NCBI RefSeq assembly: GCF_019711535.1
Contig: NZ_JAIGNP010000001.1
Location: 558,001 to 622,000, forward strand
Reading direction: 5' to 3'
Length of the DNA: 64,000 nucleotides
Source: Qipengyuania aestuarii
Lineage (GTDB): Bacteria > Pseudomonadota > Alphaproteobacteria > Sphingomonadales > Sphingomonadaceae
Of this stretch, positions 17,631 to 26,664 are shown one piece after another. The translations under genes were made by a program, and so were the position numbers. The notes below the pieces were generated by a model, which was given only the letters and a program-made list of their open reading frames with translations, was not told the DNA's origin and did no database searches. Position 1 is the stretch's first letter. Every line of letters starts with the position of its first letter.

Positions 17631-17821
17631 ATCAGGAAGGCGAGCACCGCCACCAGCGTGGCGAAATAGGTCGTCGCGACGCCGCGAACATCGCTCGCGG
17701 TAAGCTTCCAGTCGAAGCTTGCGGGTGTTGGCATGTCGGCGAAGAACGCCCGGCGATGAGGAATCTGGGCCCGCATCCAATGCCGGGCACCTTCACTCGT
17801 GAGGACAAGGGCGCGTCTCAT
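17627..17821 (-). CDS. small hypothetical protein with C-terminal TM
   Basis: A 64-residue frame whose C-terminal ~20 residues are hydrophobic (TTYFATLVAVLAFLI), so a tail-anchored membrane peptide is possible. The segment FDWKLTASDVRG looks protein-like; the first 29 residues are less convincing, and an internal ATG at 17734 would give a 35-residue product. It converges on the transporter gene with a shared CTAG (17627-17630) serving as stop on both strands. No ribosome binding site is obvious. Reported as a probable but unproven gene. Confidence 0.45.
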   Translation of the reverse strand: MRRALVLTSEGARHWMRAQIPHRRAFFADMPTPASFDWKLTASDVRGVATTYFATLVAVLAFLI

Positions 17822-17970
17822 AACATAGGCTTTAACGCTTTTTTAACCATAGGTTTCCCGGCGAAATCGGGCGTTCCCAAAACGGGACAGCCCTCTTCCC
17901 CCGCTATCTTGAATGGAGATTGCCAGGCGGGCGATTGCACGGCAGGCGCGGCGCGGCTAACCGCAGGTGC

Positions 17971-19638
17971 ATGACCAAGCGCCCTACTCCTGCCGCCGCC
18001 AAGCTCCTCGTCGATTGCCTGATCGAGCAGGGGTGCGAGCGTATCTTCACCGTCCCGGGCGAAAGCTTCCTTCAGGTGCTGGATGCATTGGGACAGCAGG
18101 ACACGATCAATCTCGTAACCTGCCGACAGGAAGGCGGCGTCGCGATGATGGCCTGCGCAGATGGCGCGATGACCCAGCGGCCGGGCGTGGCTTTCGTGAC
18201 CCGTGGCCCCGGCGCCACGAACGCCAGTATCGGCGTACATGTCGCCATGCAGGATTCGCAGCCGATGATCCTGTTCGTCGGCGATGTGGATAGCGAGATG
18301 CGGGATCGCGAAGGGTTTCAGGAGGTGGATTTCGCTGCCTTCTTCGGACCGATCGCGAAATGGGCCGCGCGCATCGACAGCGCCGATCGCATTCCCGAAT
18401 ATGTCGCCCGCGCCTATGCCACGGCAATCTCGGGAAGGCCGGGACCCGTGGTGCTGGCTTTGCCCGAAGACATGCTCGGGCGGGATACCGATGCCCGGCC
18501 AAGAGCCCGCGTGGAAAGGCCCGCCCAGGCGCCCTGCCCCGATGCCATGCAGGCGATGATGGCGATGATCGCCGATGCGGCATCTCCGGTCGCTGTCGTC
18601 GGGGGCGCAGGCTGGAACTCCAAGGCACGCGAATACTTCCAGCTGTTCGCAGAACGGCTGGGCATCCCCGTCGCCACGGCGTTCCGCAGACAGGACGCCA
18701 TTTCGCCATCGAGCCGCGTTTATGCAGGCAATCTGGGCTATGGCCCCAATCCAAAGCTTGTCGCCCGGGTCAAGAAAGCGGATCTCGTTCTCGCGGTCGG
18801 CGCAAGGCTCGGCGAAGCAACGACCGATGGTTACACCGTTCCCCCGCTCGTCGCGGAAGATCGCAAGCTGATCCACGTTTATCCCGACGCCAGTGAGCTG
18901 AACAGCGTTTACCCGGCCGATCTCGCGATCTGTTCCGATATGGCGGAGTTTGCCGAGAGCGCGGCCTTGTGGGACGACAGCGACCCGATCGATTTCGATG
19001 CTGGCGCCCAGGCTCACTCTGAATGGGAAGAATGGGCGACCGCGCACCCGACAGACCATCCGCTCGACATGGGCCAGTGCGTCCAGTTCATGCGCGACAC
19101 CCTGCCGGCCGACGCGATCATCTGCAACGGTGCGGGAAATTTCGCCGGCTGGTGGCACCGGTACTGGCGGTATGACGGGTATCCGACCCAGCTCGCCCCA
19201 ACGTGCGGCGCCATGGGGTATGGCGTTCCGGCAGCCGTCGCAGCAGCACTGCGTTATCCGCAGAGGACGGTCGTCGCAGTCGCCGGAGACGGTGATTTCT
19301 TGATGAACGGACAGGAACTGGCGACTGCAGTTCAACACGGCGCCAACATGCTTGTGCTCGTGATCGATAACGCAGCCTATGGGACCATCCGCATGCATCA
19401 GGAACGCGAATTCCCTGGTGAGGAAAGGATCAGCGGAACCAGACTGCTGAACCCCGACTTTGCAGCGCTGGCATCAGCCTACGGCGCTTGGTCAGCTACA
19501 GTTGGAACGACCGACGAATTCAAGGATGCGCTGGTGGAGGCCCAAGGGCTCGCAGGGCTTCGCCTGATCCATGGTAAGATCGATATCGAACAACTCGCGG
19601 CAAGCGGCGCCACGGTGAGCGGATTGCGAGGTAGTTGA
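17971..19638 (+). CDS. thiamine pyrophosphate-dependent enzyme, acetolactate synthase-like
   Basis: A 555-residue protein with the three-domain layout of the AHAS/POX/benzoylformate decarboxylase family. The N-terminal PYR domain carries the cofactor-activating Glu in FTVPGESFLQVL, the central domain is nucleotide-binding-like, and the C-terminal PP domain has the TPP/Mg motif GDGDFLMNGQE ending in DNAAYGTIRMH. No small regulatory subunit or other ilv gene is adjacent, so it is more likely a catabolic 2-oxo acid decarboxylase/lyase than the biosynthetic ILV enzyme; the substrate is unknown. The ATG at 17971 fits the family N terminus. It is monocistronic with a terminator at 19649. Confidence 0.85.
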   Translation: MTKRPTPAAAKLLVDCLIEQGCERIFTVPGESFLQVLDALGQQDTINLVTCRQEGGVAMMACADGAMTQRPGVAFVTRGPGATNASIGVHVAMQDSQPMILFVGDVDSEMRDREGFQEVDFAAFFGPIAKWAARIDSADRIPEYVARAYATAISGRPGPVVLALPEDMLGRDTDARPRARVERPAQAPCPDAMQAMMAMIADAASPVAVVGGAGWNSKAREYFQLFAERLGIPVATAFRRQDAISPSSRVYAGNLGYGPNPKLVARVKKADLVLAVGARLGEATTDGYTVPPLVAEDRKLIHVYPDASELNSVYPADLAICSDMAEFAESAALWDDSDPIDFDAGAQAHSEWEEWATAHPTDHPLDMGQCVQFMRDTLPADAIICNGAGNFAGWWHRYWRYDGYPTQLAPTCGAMGYGVPAAVAAALRYPQRTVVAVAGDGDFLMNGQELATAVQHGANMLVLVIDNAAYGTIRMHQEREFPGEERISGTRLLNPDFAALASAYGAWSATVGTTDEFKDALVEAQGLAGLRLIHGKIDIEQLAASGATVSGLRGS

Positions 19639-19648
19639 AAACGCAAGA

Positions 19649-19682
19649 AAGGCCGCCTCTACAGTGAGAGACGGCCTTTTTC
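19649..19682 (+). terminator. Rho-independent terminator
   Basis: A hairpin with arms AGGCCG-CTCT and AGAG-CGGCCT, a 6-base ACAGTG loop and a T5 tail lies 11 bp after the TPP enzyme stop. It may also work in the other direction for the convergent csbD-like gene. Confidence 0.85.
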
Positions 19683-19704
19683 GCTGTTATTCTAGAACGC
19701 TGGG

Positions 19705-19887
19705 TTAGATGTCGTTGCCCAGCTTGCCTTCGACTTCGCCCTTGAATTGCTGGGCTTCGCCTTTGGCTTCTTGCTGCTTGCCTTCGCGATCAAGTTTCGG
19801 ATTGTTGGTCGCGTCGGCTACAGCCTGCTTCACATTGCCGGAAGCTTCGTTGGCATTACCTTTGGCCTTTTCGCTCAGTTCGCCCAT
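19705..19887 (-). CDS. CsbD-family stress protein
   Basis: A 60-residue, highly charged, Gly/Ala/Lys/Glu-rich protein starting MGELSEKAKGNANEASGNVKQ. This is the CsbD fold pattern of general-stress proteins that are strongly induced but have no known activity. The length is near the family norm. Upstream on the minus strand is a purine-rich GGAGACGAC sequence. It is convergent with the TPP enzyme, and about 116 bp separate it from the EVE gene. Confidence 0.88.
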   Translation of the reverse strand: MGELSEKAKGNANEASGNVKQAVADATNNPKLDREGKQQEAKGEAQQFKGEVEGKLGNDI

Positions 19888-20003
19888 TTGTCGTCTCCAT
19901 TATTTTGCCCATCTGCAAAGATGCGCTTCACAACAATTCAACTGTAACGGGCGAGTGTGAGTTCCTAAACTTGCGGCCAAGCGATTACTTGGAGCGACAA
20001 AGT

Positions 20004-20414
20004 TTATATACCGGCCATTTCGAGGATGATCGACCATTCCTCAGGCTTTATTTCTGCGACGGAGAGCCTCGATAGCTTCACCAGTTCGCAGTCCTCAAGC
20101 TGTGGCTCTGCCTTGATCTGCTTCAGGGAAACTGGATGGGGCAGCTTGGTTTTCGGGACGATCTTGACCGCCGCCCATTTGCCTTCGGGATCGGTCGGGT
20201 CCGTAATACCGGAAACACTTACTTCACAGATGCCGACGATCTCCAAACCCTCGCGGGAATGGTAGAAGAAAGCCTGATCTCCAACTTCCATCGCTGCGAG
20301 ATTGTTCTTGGCACGGTGGTTTCGAACGCCGTCCCAGGTTCCCTCTTTCTCAGCGACGAGATCGTCCCAACTGTATTTGAAAGGCTCCGACTTCATTAGC
20401 CAATAGCGCGCCAT
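20004..20414 (-). CDS. EVE domain protein
   Basis: A 136-residue single-domain EVE protein. It starts MARYWLMKSEPFKYSWDDL and includes WDGVRNHRAKNNLAAM and DQAFFYHSREGLEIVGI, typical of the PUA-like EVE fold. EVE domains are thought to recognise modified bases in DNA or RNA (related to YTH and PUA); stand-alone copies are common in proteobacteria and no target is known. It is divergent from the GGDEF-EAL gene. No restriction or methylase gene accompanies it, so a defence role is not suggested by context. Confidence 0.93.
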   Translation of the reverse strand: MARYWLMKSEPFKYSWDDLVAEKEGTWDGVRNHRAKNNLAAMEVGDQAFFYHSREGLEIVGICEVSVSGITDPTDPEGKWAAVKIVPKTKLPHPVSLKQIKAEPQLEDCELVKLSRLSVAEIKPEEWSIILEMAGI

Positions 20415-20558
20415 GTGATTTTCTCTTGTGATTGCGATCTGTTTCGACGCCTAGCGAGACACGCAGGGCTTTTCCACCTCGAGCGGGGATGCGAACGGAT
20501 TAACCGGTTTTTAGGCAGCACAGCCTATCACGGCACTACTGGCTTATCGGGGATCATT

Positions 20559-22265
20559 TTGTCGCAGCATTTCAATCCTGACCAGAGCACCGCCAAAGAC
20601 CAGAGGCCGACGGGAAGCCAATGTGCCGCCAAGAGCGGGGGCAACATCGTGTCCTTAGTGATTGCGCTTTCTGCGATCGTGGTTTTCGTCGCCTCGGCAG
20701 GCTCGGTACTGCCGGAGCTTATGCGCTCGGGCCATCTGCAGTCGACGGGATCAGAATTTCTTCTGACCAATGCATTGCTCCTAAATATTGCTCTGATTCT
20801 TTTGGGATGGGACAGATACAAGGCGCTCAGCACTGAACTAGAATTGCGTCGAGAATCGGAGGAAGAAGCTCGTCGGCAGGCCGGCCTGGACGACCTGACG
20901 GCCTGTCTAAACAGACGCAGTTTTGTCGCGAGGATGGAAGCCTGGCTTGAGAGCAGCAAGTTCGAGCAGCAAATCGCTACGATTGCGATCGATATCGACA
21001 ATTTCAAGCAGGTGAACGATCTTAACGGTCATGCGGCTGGAGATAGTGTGTTGCGCGAGGTATCGTCGCGTATTGCAGCGCTTCTTCCCGATAACTCATG
21101 CATCGCCCGTCTTGGCGGAGACGAGTTCATATGCGCGGTGCCTTTCACTGGATCCGCTGAAGATCATCTAAATCCAGTCCTGGGCAGAATGGTTGAAACG
21201 GTCGCTCGCCCGGTCCTTTACAAGGACGCTGCGATCGAAATCTCGGTGTCGATCGGGGTCTCGACATCTCTCCAGGCAACAGACGCAGATATCGATATGC
21301 GCGCACAAAGCATGATGCATAAAGCGGATATCGCCATGTATCATGCCAAAAAGCATGGCAAAAACCGATACTGCTGGTTCGAAATGGCCATGGAAAACGA
21401 CCTTAGGTTCCGTAACGAACTCGAAGCCGGTATTAGACGCGGAATCCACAACGGCGAGTTTGTTCCTTATTACGAGCAGCAAATCGATCTCGATACTGGC
21501 GAAATCGTCGGTTTCGAGATGCTAGCAAGGTGGGAATCGCCTGACATGGGCTTAGTGGGCCCCGACATTTTTATCCCGATTGCCGAGGAAATCGGTGTCA
21601 TCTCGGTGATGTCCGAACGGCTGATCGTCGCGGCATTCGAGGATGCGAAAAAATGGCACCCCTCGATCACGCTGTCGGTCAACATTTCGCCCGTGCAGAT
21701 GCGTGATCCTTGGTTTGCTCAGAAAATACTCAAGATGCTTCTGAAGCATCGCTTCCCAGCACATCGGCTTGAGATCGAAATAACCGAGACTTGCCTGCAC
21801 GAGAATCTAGGCATGGTCAGATCCATGATAACGTCTCTTCGCAATCAGGGAGTACGGGTCAGCCTTGATGATTTCGGCACGGGATATGCCAGCATATCGC
21901 AGTTGCGCAGTCTGCCATTTGATCGTTTGAAAATCGATCGCAGCTTCATCGGCGAGCTCGGTGCCGAGGAACATGGCGACCAGCTGGTGAATGCCATTGT
22001 ATCGATGAGCAATGGGCTCAAGCTACCGATTACCGCAGAGGGTATTGAAAATGCTGAGGTTCTTTCCGCTCTGAAACAGTGGAGCAATATGAAGGGGCAA
22101 GGCTATCACTATGGTCGCCCCGAACCTGCGAGCCAGGTCTTGACGCGACTTGAGGCCATCGGCCTTCTGGCGGTCGGGGAACCAAAATCCTCTAACCGAG
22201 GAAATGAAGGCGCGATGGAAAGTGCGAGCAACCGAATTCTCGATAGCGACGTACGTGCCGGCTGA
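20559..22265 (+). CDS. GGDEF-EAL cyclic di-GMP protein
   Basis: About 568 residues: two N-terminal TM helices flanking a short periplasmic loop (about 30-95), then a GGDEF domain with intact RLGGDEF, then an EAL domain. In EAL the signature reads EML in GFEMLARWE, but the other metal and catalytic residues are there: SVNIS, EITET, DDFGTG, KIDRSF, AEGIE and GQGY. Both cyclase and phosphodiesterase activity are thus possible; no RxxD inhibitory site precedes GGDEF. The start is uncertain: TTG at 20559 follows GGGGAT; ATG at 20415 abuts the divergent EVE start and adds an unconvincing leader; GTG at 20649 begins at the membrane helix. Confidence 0.88.
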   Translation: MSQHFNPDQSTAKDQRPTGSQCAAKSGGNIVSLVIALSAIVVFVASAGSVLPELMRSGHLQSTGSEFLLTNALLLNIALILLGWDRYKALSTELELRRESEEEARRQAGLDDLTACLNRRSFVARMEAWLESSKFEQQIATIAIDIDNFKQVNDLNGHAAGDSVLREVSSRIAALLPDNSCIARLGGDEFICAVPFTGSAEDHLNPVLGRMVETVARPVLYKDAAIEISVSIGVSTSLQATDADIDMRAQSMMHKADIAMYHAKKHGKNRYCWFEMAMENDLRFRNELEAGIRRGIHNGEFVPYYEQQIDLDTGEIVGFEMLARWESPDMGLVGPDIFIPIAEEIGVISVMSERLIVAAFEDAKKWHPSITLSVNISPVQMRDPWFAQKILKMLLKHRFPAHRLEIEITETCLHENLGMVRSMITSLRNQGVRVSLDDFGTGYASISQLRSLPFDRLKIDRSFIGELGAEEHGDQLVNAIVSMSNGLKLPITAEGIENAEVLSALKQWSNMKGQGYHYGRPEPASQVLTRLEAIGLLAVGEPKSSNRGNEGAMESASNRILDSDVRAG

Positions 22266-22306
22266 GACTGGACCTATTCGATCCCACCACCTAGATGCGC
22301 AAAATC

Positions 22307-23116
22307 ATGCGCGTTCCCTTCATCAAGATGCACGGTCTCGGCAATGACTTCATTGTATTGGATGCGCGCAAAGAGGCTCTGCCGCGCATAACGAACCGGA
22401 TGGCGTCGGCACTTGCCGATCGGCACACCGGAATAGGGTGCGACCAACTGGTGCTGCTCGAGAGGAGCGACCAAGCGGATATCCGCATGCGGATCTTCAA
22501 CTCCGATGGCGGCGAAGTGGGCGCTTGTGGAAATGCTACCCGGGCGGTTGCGTTAATCCACGGCGAGGAAGCCCGAATCGAAACGCAGGCCGGCATTCTG
22601 ATCGCCTCTCCAACCGATGGCGGTGCCAGCGTGGATATGGGCCAGCCGCGCTTCGAATGGGATGCGATCCCGCTGGCCTATCCAATGGACACTCTCTCAA
22701 TGCCGGTTGGGTGGGGACCACTCGATACGCCAGGCGCGGTCAGCGTCGGCAATCCCCACGTGATTTCGTTCGTCGATAACTGTGATGCGGTTCCGCTTGA
22801 ACGCCTTGGTCCCGAAATTGAAAATGACCCGCTTTTTCCCGAACGGGTCAACGTGAACGTTGCTACCGTCGAAAGCCCTGGCCGTATCCGCCTGCGTGTG
22901 TGGGAACGGGGAGCCGGACTAACCCGCGCCTGTGGCACAGGGGCTTGCGCAACAGCCGTCCACGCCATGCGCCGCAAACTCGTCGACAGCTCAGTAACCG
23001 TTGGTCTGCCAGGCGGTGATTTGCAGATCGAATGGCAGATGGGTTCTGCAATACGAATGACAGGACCTGCAAGCGAGAGCTTTCGCGGCACCTTCGAATG
23101 GGAAGATTACGCATGA
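22307..23116 (+). CDS. dapF: diaminopimelate epimerase
   Basis: A 269-residue PLP-independent racemase converting LL- to meso-diaminopimelate for lysine and peptidoglycan synthesis. The two catalytic cysteines are in GACGNATR (Cys74) and RACGTGACA (Cys209). The N terminus is the family block KMHGLGNDFIVLD. Two candidate ATGs exist (22295 and 22307); 22307 (MRVPFIK) fits family length best. Its stop overlaps the mtaB ATG (ATGA at 23113), beginning a tightly packed dapF-mtaB-ftsY unit. Confidence 0.95.
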   Translation: MRVPFIKMHGLGNDFIVLDARKEALPRITNRMASALADRHTGIGCDQLVLLERSDQADIRMRIFNSDGGEVGACGNATRAVALIHGEEARIETQAGILIASPTDGGASVDMGQPRFEWDAIPLAYPMDTLSMPVGWGPLDTPGAVSVGNPHVISFVDNCDAVPLERLGPEIENDPLFPERVNVNVATVESPGRIRLRVWERGAGLTRACGTGACATAVHAMRRKLVDSSVTVGLPGGDLQIEWQMGSAIRMTGPASESFRGTFEWEDYA

Positions 23117-24300
23117 ACGCGCCTCAAAAGGTGCCGGAAGTGGTCTCACTGGGTTGCCGCCTCAATCTTTCCGAAAGCGAGCGCATTCGCACCATGTTGG
23201 CGGGGGAGGATAACCTCGTCGTGGTCAATAGCTGTGCGGTGACAAGCGAGGCGGTCCGCCAGACGCGGCAAGCAATTCGCAAGGCACGCAAGGCCAATCC
23301 CGAGGCTAGACTTCTTGTAACCGGGTGTGCGGCCGATATAGAACGTGAACAGCTCGGCGCCATGCCCGAAGTAGACGGCCTGATCGCCAACGCGGCGAAG
23401 CTCGACCCGCGTGCGTGGAATGTTCCGGCAAAAGCGCCCCCCGTAGCAGCGCTTCACACCCGCGCTTTCGTCGCGGTTCAAAACGGCTGCGATCATGCGT
23501 GCACTTTTTGTGTCATTCCTCAAGGTCGCGGCCAAAGCCGATCCCTTCCAATTGCCCAAGTTTTGCGGGAGATAGAGACGCACCTTGAGGCAGGATCTGC
23601 CGAAGTCGTGCTGACCGGGGTGGACGTAACTTCATGGGGTCACGATCTGCCGGGCAGTCCAAAACTCGGCGCATTGGTGACAGCAGTTCTGCATGCCTTC
23701 CCGGCACTTCGCCGAATAAGAATGTCGTCCATCGATGGCATAGAGGTAGACGATCAGCTTTTCGAGCTATTCGCGGGGGAGCGTCGCATCATGCCGCATA
23801 TCCACCTGTCCCTTCAGCATGGCCACGATCTCATCCTCAAGCGAATGAAGCGCCGGCACAGCCGCGCCGACGCACTTGATCTCGTCAGACGCCTGAAAGC
23901 CCGGCGGCCCGAAGTTGCCCTCGGTGCAGATCTAATTGCAGGGTTTCCAACCGAATGCGAAGATCACCACGAAGCCAATCTTTCGATCATCCGTGATCTC
24001 GATATCGTCCATGGACATATCTTTCCTTATTCCGTCCGTCCCGGCACTCCTGCCGCGCGGATGCCGCAGGTCGATCGGCTTTCGGTAAAACGACGTGCCG
24101 CAGAATTGCGCGCTCAAGTCGCGAAGCAGCGAAGCGAATGGCTGCCATCTCTTTTGGGAAAACCGCTGGAAGTACTCGCGGAAGCAGACGGCACCGGCTA
24201 TTCCCCTGAATTCGCTCGCGTGACGCTGCCGCAAGGCGCAGCGCGCGGCTCTATTGTCAATGTGACGCCCAAGACCCTCGAGGACAATCTCCTGTCATGA
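23113..24300 (+). CDS. mtaB: tRNA t6A37 methylthiotransferase MtaB
   Basis: A 395-residue radical-SAM methylthiotransferase. The N-terminal UPF0004 domain has the three cluster cysteines in LGCRLN, NSCAV and TGCAAD; the radical SAM motif is CDHACTFC; a TRAM-like C-terminal segment follows. MtaB adds a methylthio group to t6A37 of ANN-decoding tRNAs, using two 4Fe-4S clusters. The ATG at 23113 overlaps the dapF stop, and its own TGA overlaps the ftsY ATG (24297-24300). It is shorter than RimO/MiaB, and the sequence TGVDVTSWG supports MtaB rather than those. Confidence 0.92.
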   Translation: MNAPQKVPEVVSLGCRLNLSESERIRTMLAGEDNLVVVNSCAVTSEAVRQTRQAIRKARKANPEARLLVTGCAADIEREQLGAMPEVDGLIANAAKLDPRAWNVPAKAPPVAALHTRAFVAVQNGCDHACTFCVIPQGRGQSRSLPIAQVLREIETHLEAGSAEVVLTGVDVTSWGHDLPGSPKLGALVTAVLHAFPALRRIRMSSIDGIEVDDQLFELFAGERRIMPHIHLSLQHGHDLILKRMKRRHSRADALDLVRRLKARRPEVALGADLIAGFPTECEDHHEANLSIIRDLDIVHGHIFPYSVRPGTPAARMPQVDRLSVKRRAAELRAQVAKQRSEWLPSLLGKPLEVLAEADGTGYSPEFARVTLPQGAARGSIVNVTPKTLEDNLLS

Positions 24301-25220
24301 GCAAACCTAGCTGGACCGAGCGCCTGTTCGGCGGCTTCAAGAAAACATCCGACCGCCTGAGCGAAAATCTCACGGAGGCGGTCTCCAAGGCAAAGCTCGA
24401 CGATGCAACTCTCGACGATGTCGAGGATGCTTTGATCATGTCGGACCTCGGCCCAAGCGCCGCTGCTCGGATACGCGAGCGACTGAGAGAAAAAAGATTT
24501 GGTCTGGAAATCAGTGCCGACGAATTGAAGGAGGCGGTCGCAGACGAAATCGCGGCGATTCTGCGTCCCGTTGCCAAGCCTCTGGAGATCACTGCCTTTC
24601 CGCGGCCTCAAGTACTTTTGGTCATCGGCGTTAACGGCAGTGGGAAGACCACCACGATCGCCAAGCTTGCGCATCTCTTTGTCGAGGATGACTACAATGT
24701 CATGCTAGCCGCTGGAGACACCTTTCGTGCAGCCGCCATTGGTCAGCTTCAGACTTGGGCCGACCGTGTCGGGGTGCCCATTGTGCGGGGGCCAGAAGGC
24801 GGAGACCCGGCGAGCATCGTGTTCGATGCCGTCAAGAAAGGCACCGAGATCGGAACCGACGTGCTTATCGTCGACACGGCTGGGCGTTTGCAGAACAAGC
24901 GAGAACTGATGGACGAGCTGGCCAAAATCCGAAAGGTCCTAGGCCGCCTTAATCCAGAAGCACCGCACGATGTAGTTTTGGTGCTCGACGCGACCAATGG
25001 CCAGAACGCTCTTTCCCAAATCGATGTCTTCAAGGAGGTCGCGGGCGTAACAGGCCTCGTGATGACCAAGTTAGATGGCACCGCGCGAGGCGGCGTGCTG
25101 GTTCAGGCGGCGGAGAAATACGGGTTGCCCATTCATGCCATTGGCGTCGGCGAGAAGATCGATGACCTGCGGCCGTTCGATCCCGATCTCGTCGCACGCG
25201 TCATCGCGGGGATCGCATAG
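24297..25220 (+). CDS. ftsY: signal recognition particle receptor FtsY
   Basis: A 307-residue SRP GTPase: N domain (about 20-90) and G domain with P-loop GVNGSGKTTTIAKLA, DTAGRLQN and TKLDGTARGG. It lacks the long acidic A domain of E. coli FtsY, as is usual in alphaproteobacteria. With SRP it delivers ribosomes making membrane proteins to SecYEG at the inner membrane. Its ATG overlaps the mtaB stop by 4 bp. Confidence 0.97.
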   Translation: MSKPSWTERLFGGFKKTSDRLSENLTEAVSKAKLDDATLDDVEDALIMSDLGPSAAARIRERLREKRFGLEISADELKEAVADEIAAILRPVAKPLEITAFPRPQVLLVIGVNGSGKTTTIAKLAHLFVEDDYNVMLAAGDTFRAAAIGQLQTWADRVGVPIVRGPEGGDPASIVFDAVKKGTEIGTDVLIVDTAGRLQNKRELMDELAKIRKVLGRLNPEAPHDVVLVLDATNGQNALSQIDVFKEVAGVTGLVMTKLDGTARGGVLVQAAEKYGLPIHAIGVGEKIDDLRPFDPDLVARVIAGIA

Positions 25221-25289
25221 CAGCTGCTTCTAACGGACCGATAAAGTCTGCGTTGCAGCCGAACGAATTGTGGAAACGAACCGATACAG

Positions 25290-25949
25290 ATGACAGAGAC
25301 AAAGACCGAAACTGAGGCTGGAAAAAAGCCAACCGGTTGGCTCAATACCCTAGTCGATTATGGCCCTCTGCTGGTTTTTCTCGGCGTCTATAAGTTTTAC
25401 CAACCGCCCGAGGATTCCACTTTCGGCGAAATCGCCGCGGTCATCTACGGCACTATGGCCTTCATGGTGGCAGCGGTTGCCGCCCTGGCTTTCAGCAAGT
25501 GGAAGTTCGGCAAGGTCAGCCCGATGCTTATTTTGTCGACCACCTTAATTGTGGGCTTCGGTGGCCTCACAATCTGGCTACGCGACGAACGTTTCATCCA
25601 GTTCAAGCCAACCGCCATTTATCTGCTGTTTGGCGCTGTGTTGCTCATCGGCTGGCTTCGAGGCCGAGCTTGGCTTCAGGTGCTGCTGGAGGCAGCATTC
25701 GAAGGAGTGACGCAGGAAGGCTGGCTCAAGCTCTCGCGCAATTGGGGCTTCTTTTTCCTGTTCCTCGCCGTTTTGAACGAGATACTCGTGAGGACCATGA
25801 ATTTCGAAAGCTGGCTTTGGGCAAAGATCTGGGTGTTTTTACCCCTGACCTTCCTCTTTACCTTTTCGCAGATCCCCATGCTGCTCAAGCACGGTCTCTC
25901 GCTTGAAGATAAGAATGATGTCGTCGAAGACGAACCACCTACCGCTTGA
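25290..25949 (+). CDS. ispZ: inner membrane septation protein IspZ/YciB
   Basis: A 219-residue protein with about five TM helices. Typical blocks are LVDYGPLLVFLGVYKF, KFGKVSPMLILSTTLIVGFGG and LSRNWGFFFLFLAVLNE. Family members (YciB/IspZ) are needed for normal septation in Shigella and affect envelope integrity; the molecular role is unclear. It lies 69 bp after ftsY in the same direction and 7 bp before the acetyltransferase gene, so the operon probably continues through both. Confidence 0.93.
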   Translation: MTETKTETEAGKKPTGWLNTLVDYGPLLVFLGVYKFYQPPEDSTFGEIAAVIYGTMAFMVAAVAALAFSKWKFGKVSPMLILSTTLIVGFGGLTIWLRDERFIQFKPTAIYLLFGAVLLIGWLRGRAWLQVLLEAAFEGVTQEGWLKLSRNWGFFFLFLAVLNEILVRTMNFESWLWAKIWVFLPLTFLFTFSQIPMLLKHGLSLEDKNDVVEDEPPTA

Positions 25950-25956
25950 GAAGTCG

Positions 25957-26391
25957 ATGCCCATCACAATCGAGCTCAAACCAACTCTGGAGGTAAGGAC
26001 TGCACTTAGCCAAGGGATCATCGACTTCAATCGTAACACGATCGTCGACCTGGAAGCCAATGATGCCGAAATCCGCTTTTATGTCATCGCGACCGATGAA
26101 CAAGATGAATTGATCGGAGGTCTACGCGCAAGCTGTTACTGGAATACGCTACACATCGAATTGCTATGGCTATCAGATCCAGCACGCGGGCGAGGAACGG
26201 GGGCCAAAATATTGGCCGCCGCTGAAGATTTCGCCAGAGCAAAGGGATACGAAAAGGCTCTTGTCGAGACGACAAGTTGGCAGGCCAAGCCGTTTTATGA
26301 GAAGCACGGCTATGATCTGCTGGCTACGCTGGAAGGCCGCCCTAAGGGCCATTCTTCGCACTATCTCACCAAGGACCTGACCCGAGCTTAG
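25957..26391 (+). CDS. GNAT-family N-acetyltransferase
   Basis: A 144-residue GNAT protein. The acetyl-CoA loop is LSDPARGRGTGAKILAAAE and motif B ends with WQAKPFYEKHGYDLLATLEG. Substrate unknown; the DELIGGLRASCYWNTLHIELLWL core resembles small-molecule GNATs. The ATG at 25957 begins the domain, 7 bp after ispZ; a start at 25903 would overlap ispZ in another frame. Its stop (TAG) shares the tetramer TTAG with the converging small gene at 26388. Confidence 0.88.
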   Translation: MPITIELKPTLEVRTALSQGIIDFNRNTIVDLEANDAEIRFYVIATDEQDELIGGLRASCYWNTLHIELLWLSDPARGRGTGAKILAAAEDFARAKGYEKALVETTSWQAKPFYEKHGYDLLATLEGRPKGHSSHYLTKDLTRA

Positions 26392-26600
26392 TCCTGCTCC
26401 TGCGCCGCCTCAAGCTTCTCGACGCGAACCTTCTCGCGTTCTTCTGCCACCCCACGTGCATGCTCAGCCAAACCACGCCACGTTTTTTCCGAACGTAACG
26501 CGCGATCCCTGACGTTATCCAGTGTAGCGCCTGCCGCTTCCTCAGCTGCCTGATCGGCGCGGGAAATGCAAAAGGCATAGCTTTGTGTGTTCGCCATCAT
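26388..26600 (-). CDS. small charged hypothetical protein
   Basis: A 70-residue, mostly helical, charged protein (MMANTQSYAFCISRAD, then AARxLR-type heptads through EEREKVRVEKLEAAQEQD), with a probable coiled coil from about residue 30 to the end. Either Met1 or Met2 could start it; TGGAGCC lies upstream. The composition looks protein-like rather than an antisense shadow. It converges with the GNAT gene, sharing TTAG as the stop for both strands. Family not recognised. Confidence 0.6.
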   Translation of the reverse strand: MMANTQSYAFCISRADQAAEEAAGATLDNVRDRALRSEKTWRGLAEHARGVAEEREKVRVEKLEAAQEQD

Positions 26601-26619
26601 ATGGCTCCACGAATTAGAT

Positions 26620-26655
26620 GTCGGGTGCCCGCGCTGATCTGCGCGGGCACCCGAC
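26620..26655 (-). terminator. strong hairpin, terminator of csp gene
   Basis: A perfect 15-bp inverted repeat (GTCGGGTGCCCGCGC and its complement, 6-base loop TGATCT) lies 9 bp after the cold-shock gene stop on the minus strand. The following minus-strand CATCTAATT is only weakly T-rich, so termination efficiency is uncertain. Confidence 0.75.
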
Positions 26656-26664
26656 GAGATTGAA

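Noticed and set aside
15392..17974. 860-residue plus-strand frame spanning pgsA and the transporter
   Set aside because: It crosses two well-supported genes in different frames and has no domain-like segment.
17818..19398. 526-residue minus-strand frame opposite the TPP enzyme
   Set aside because: Antisense shadow of a gene whose TPP motifs are intact on the plus strand.
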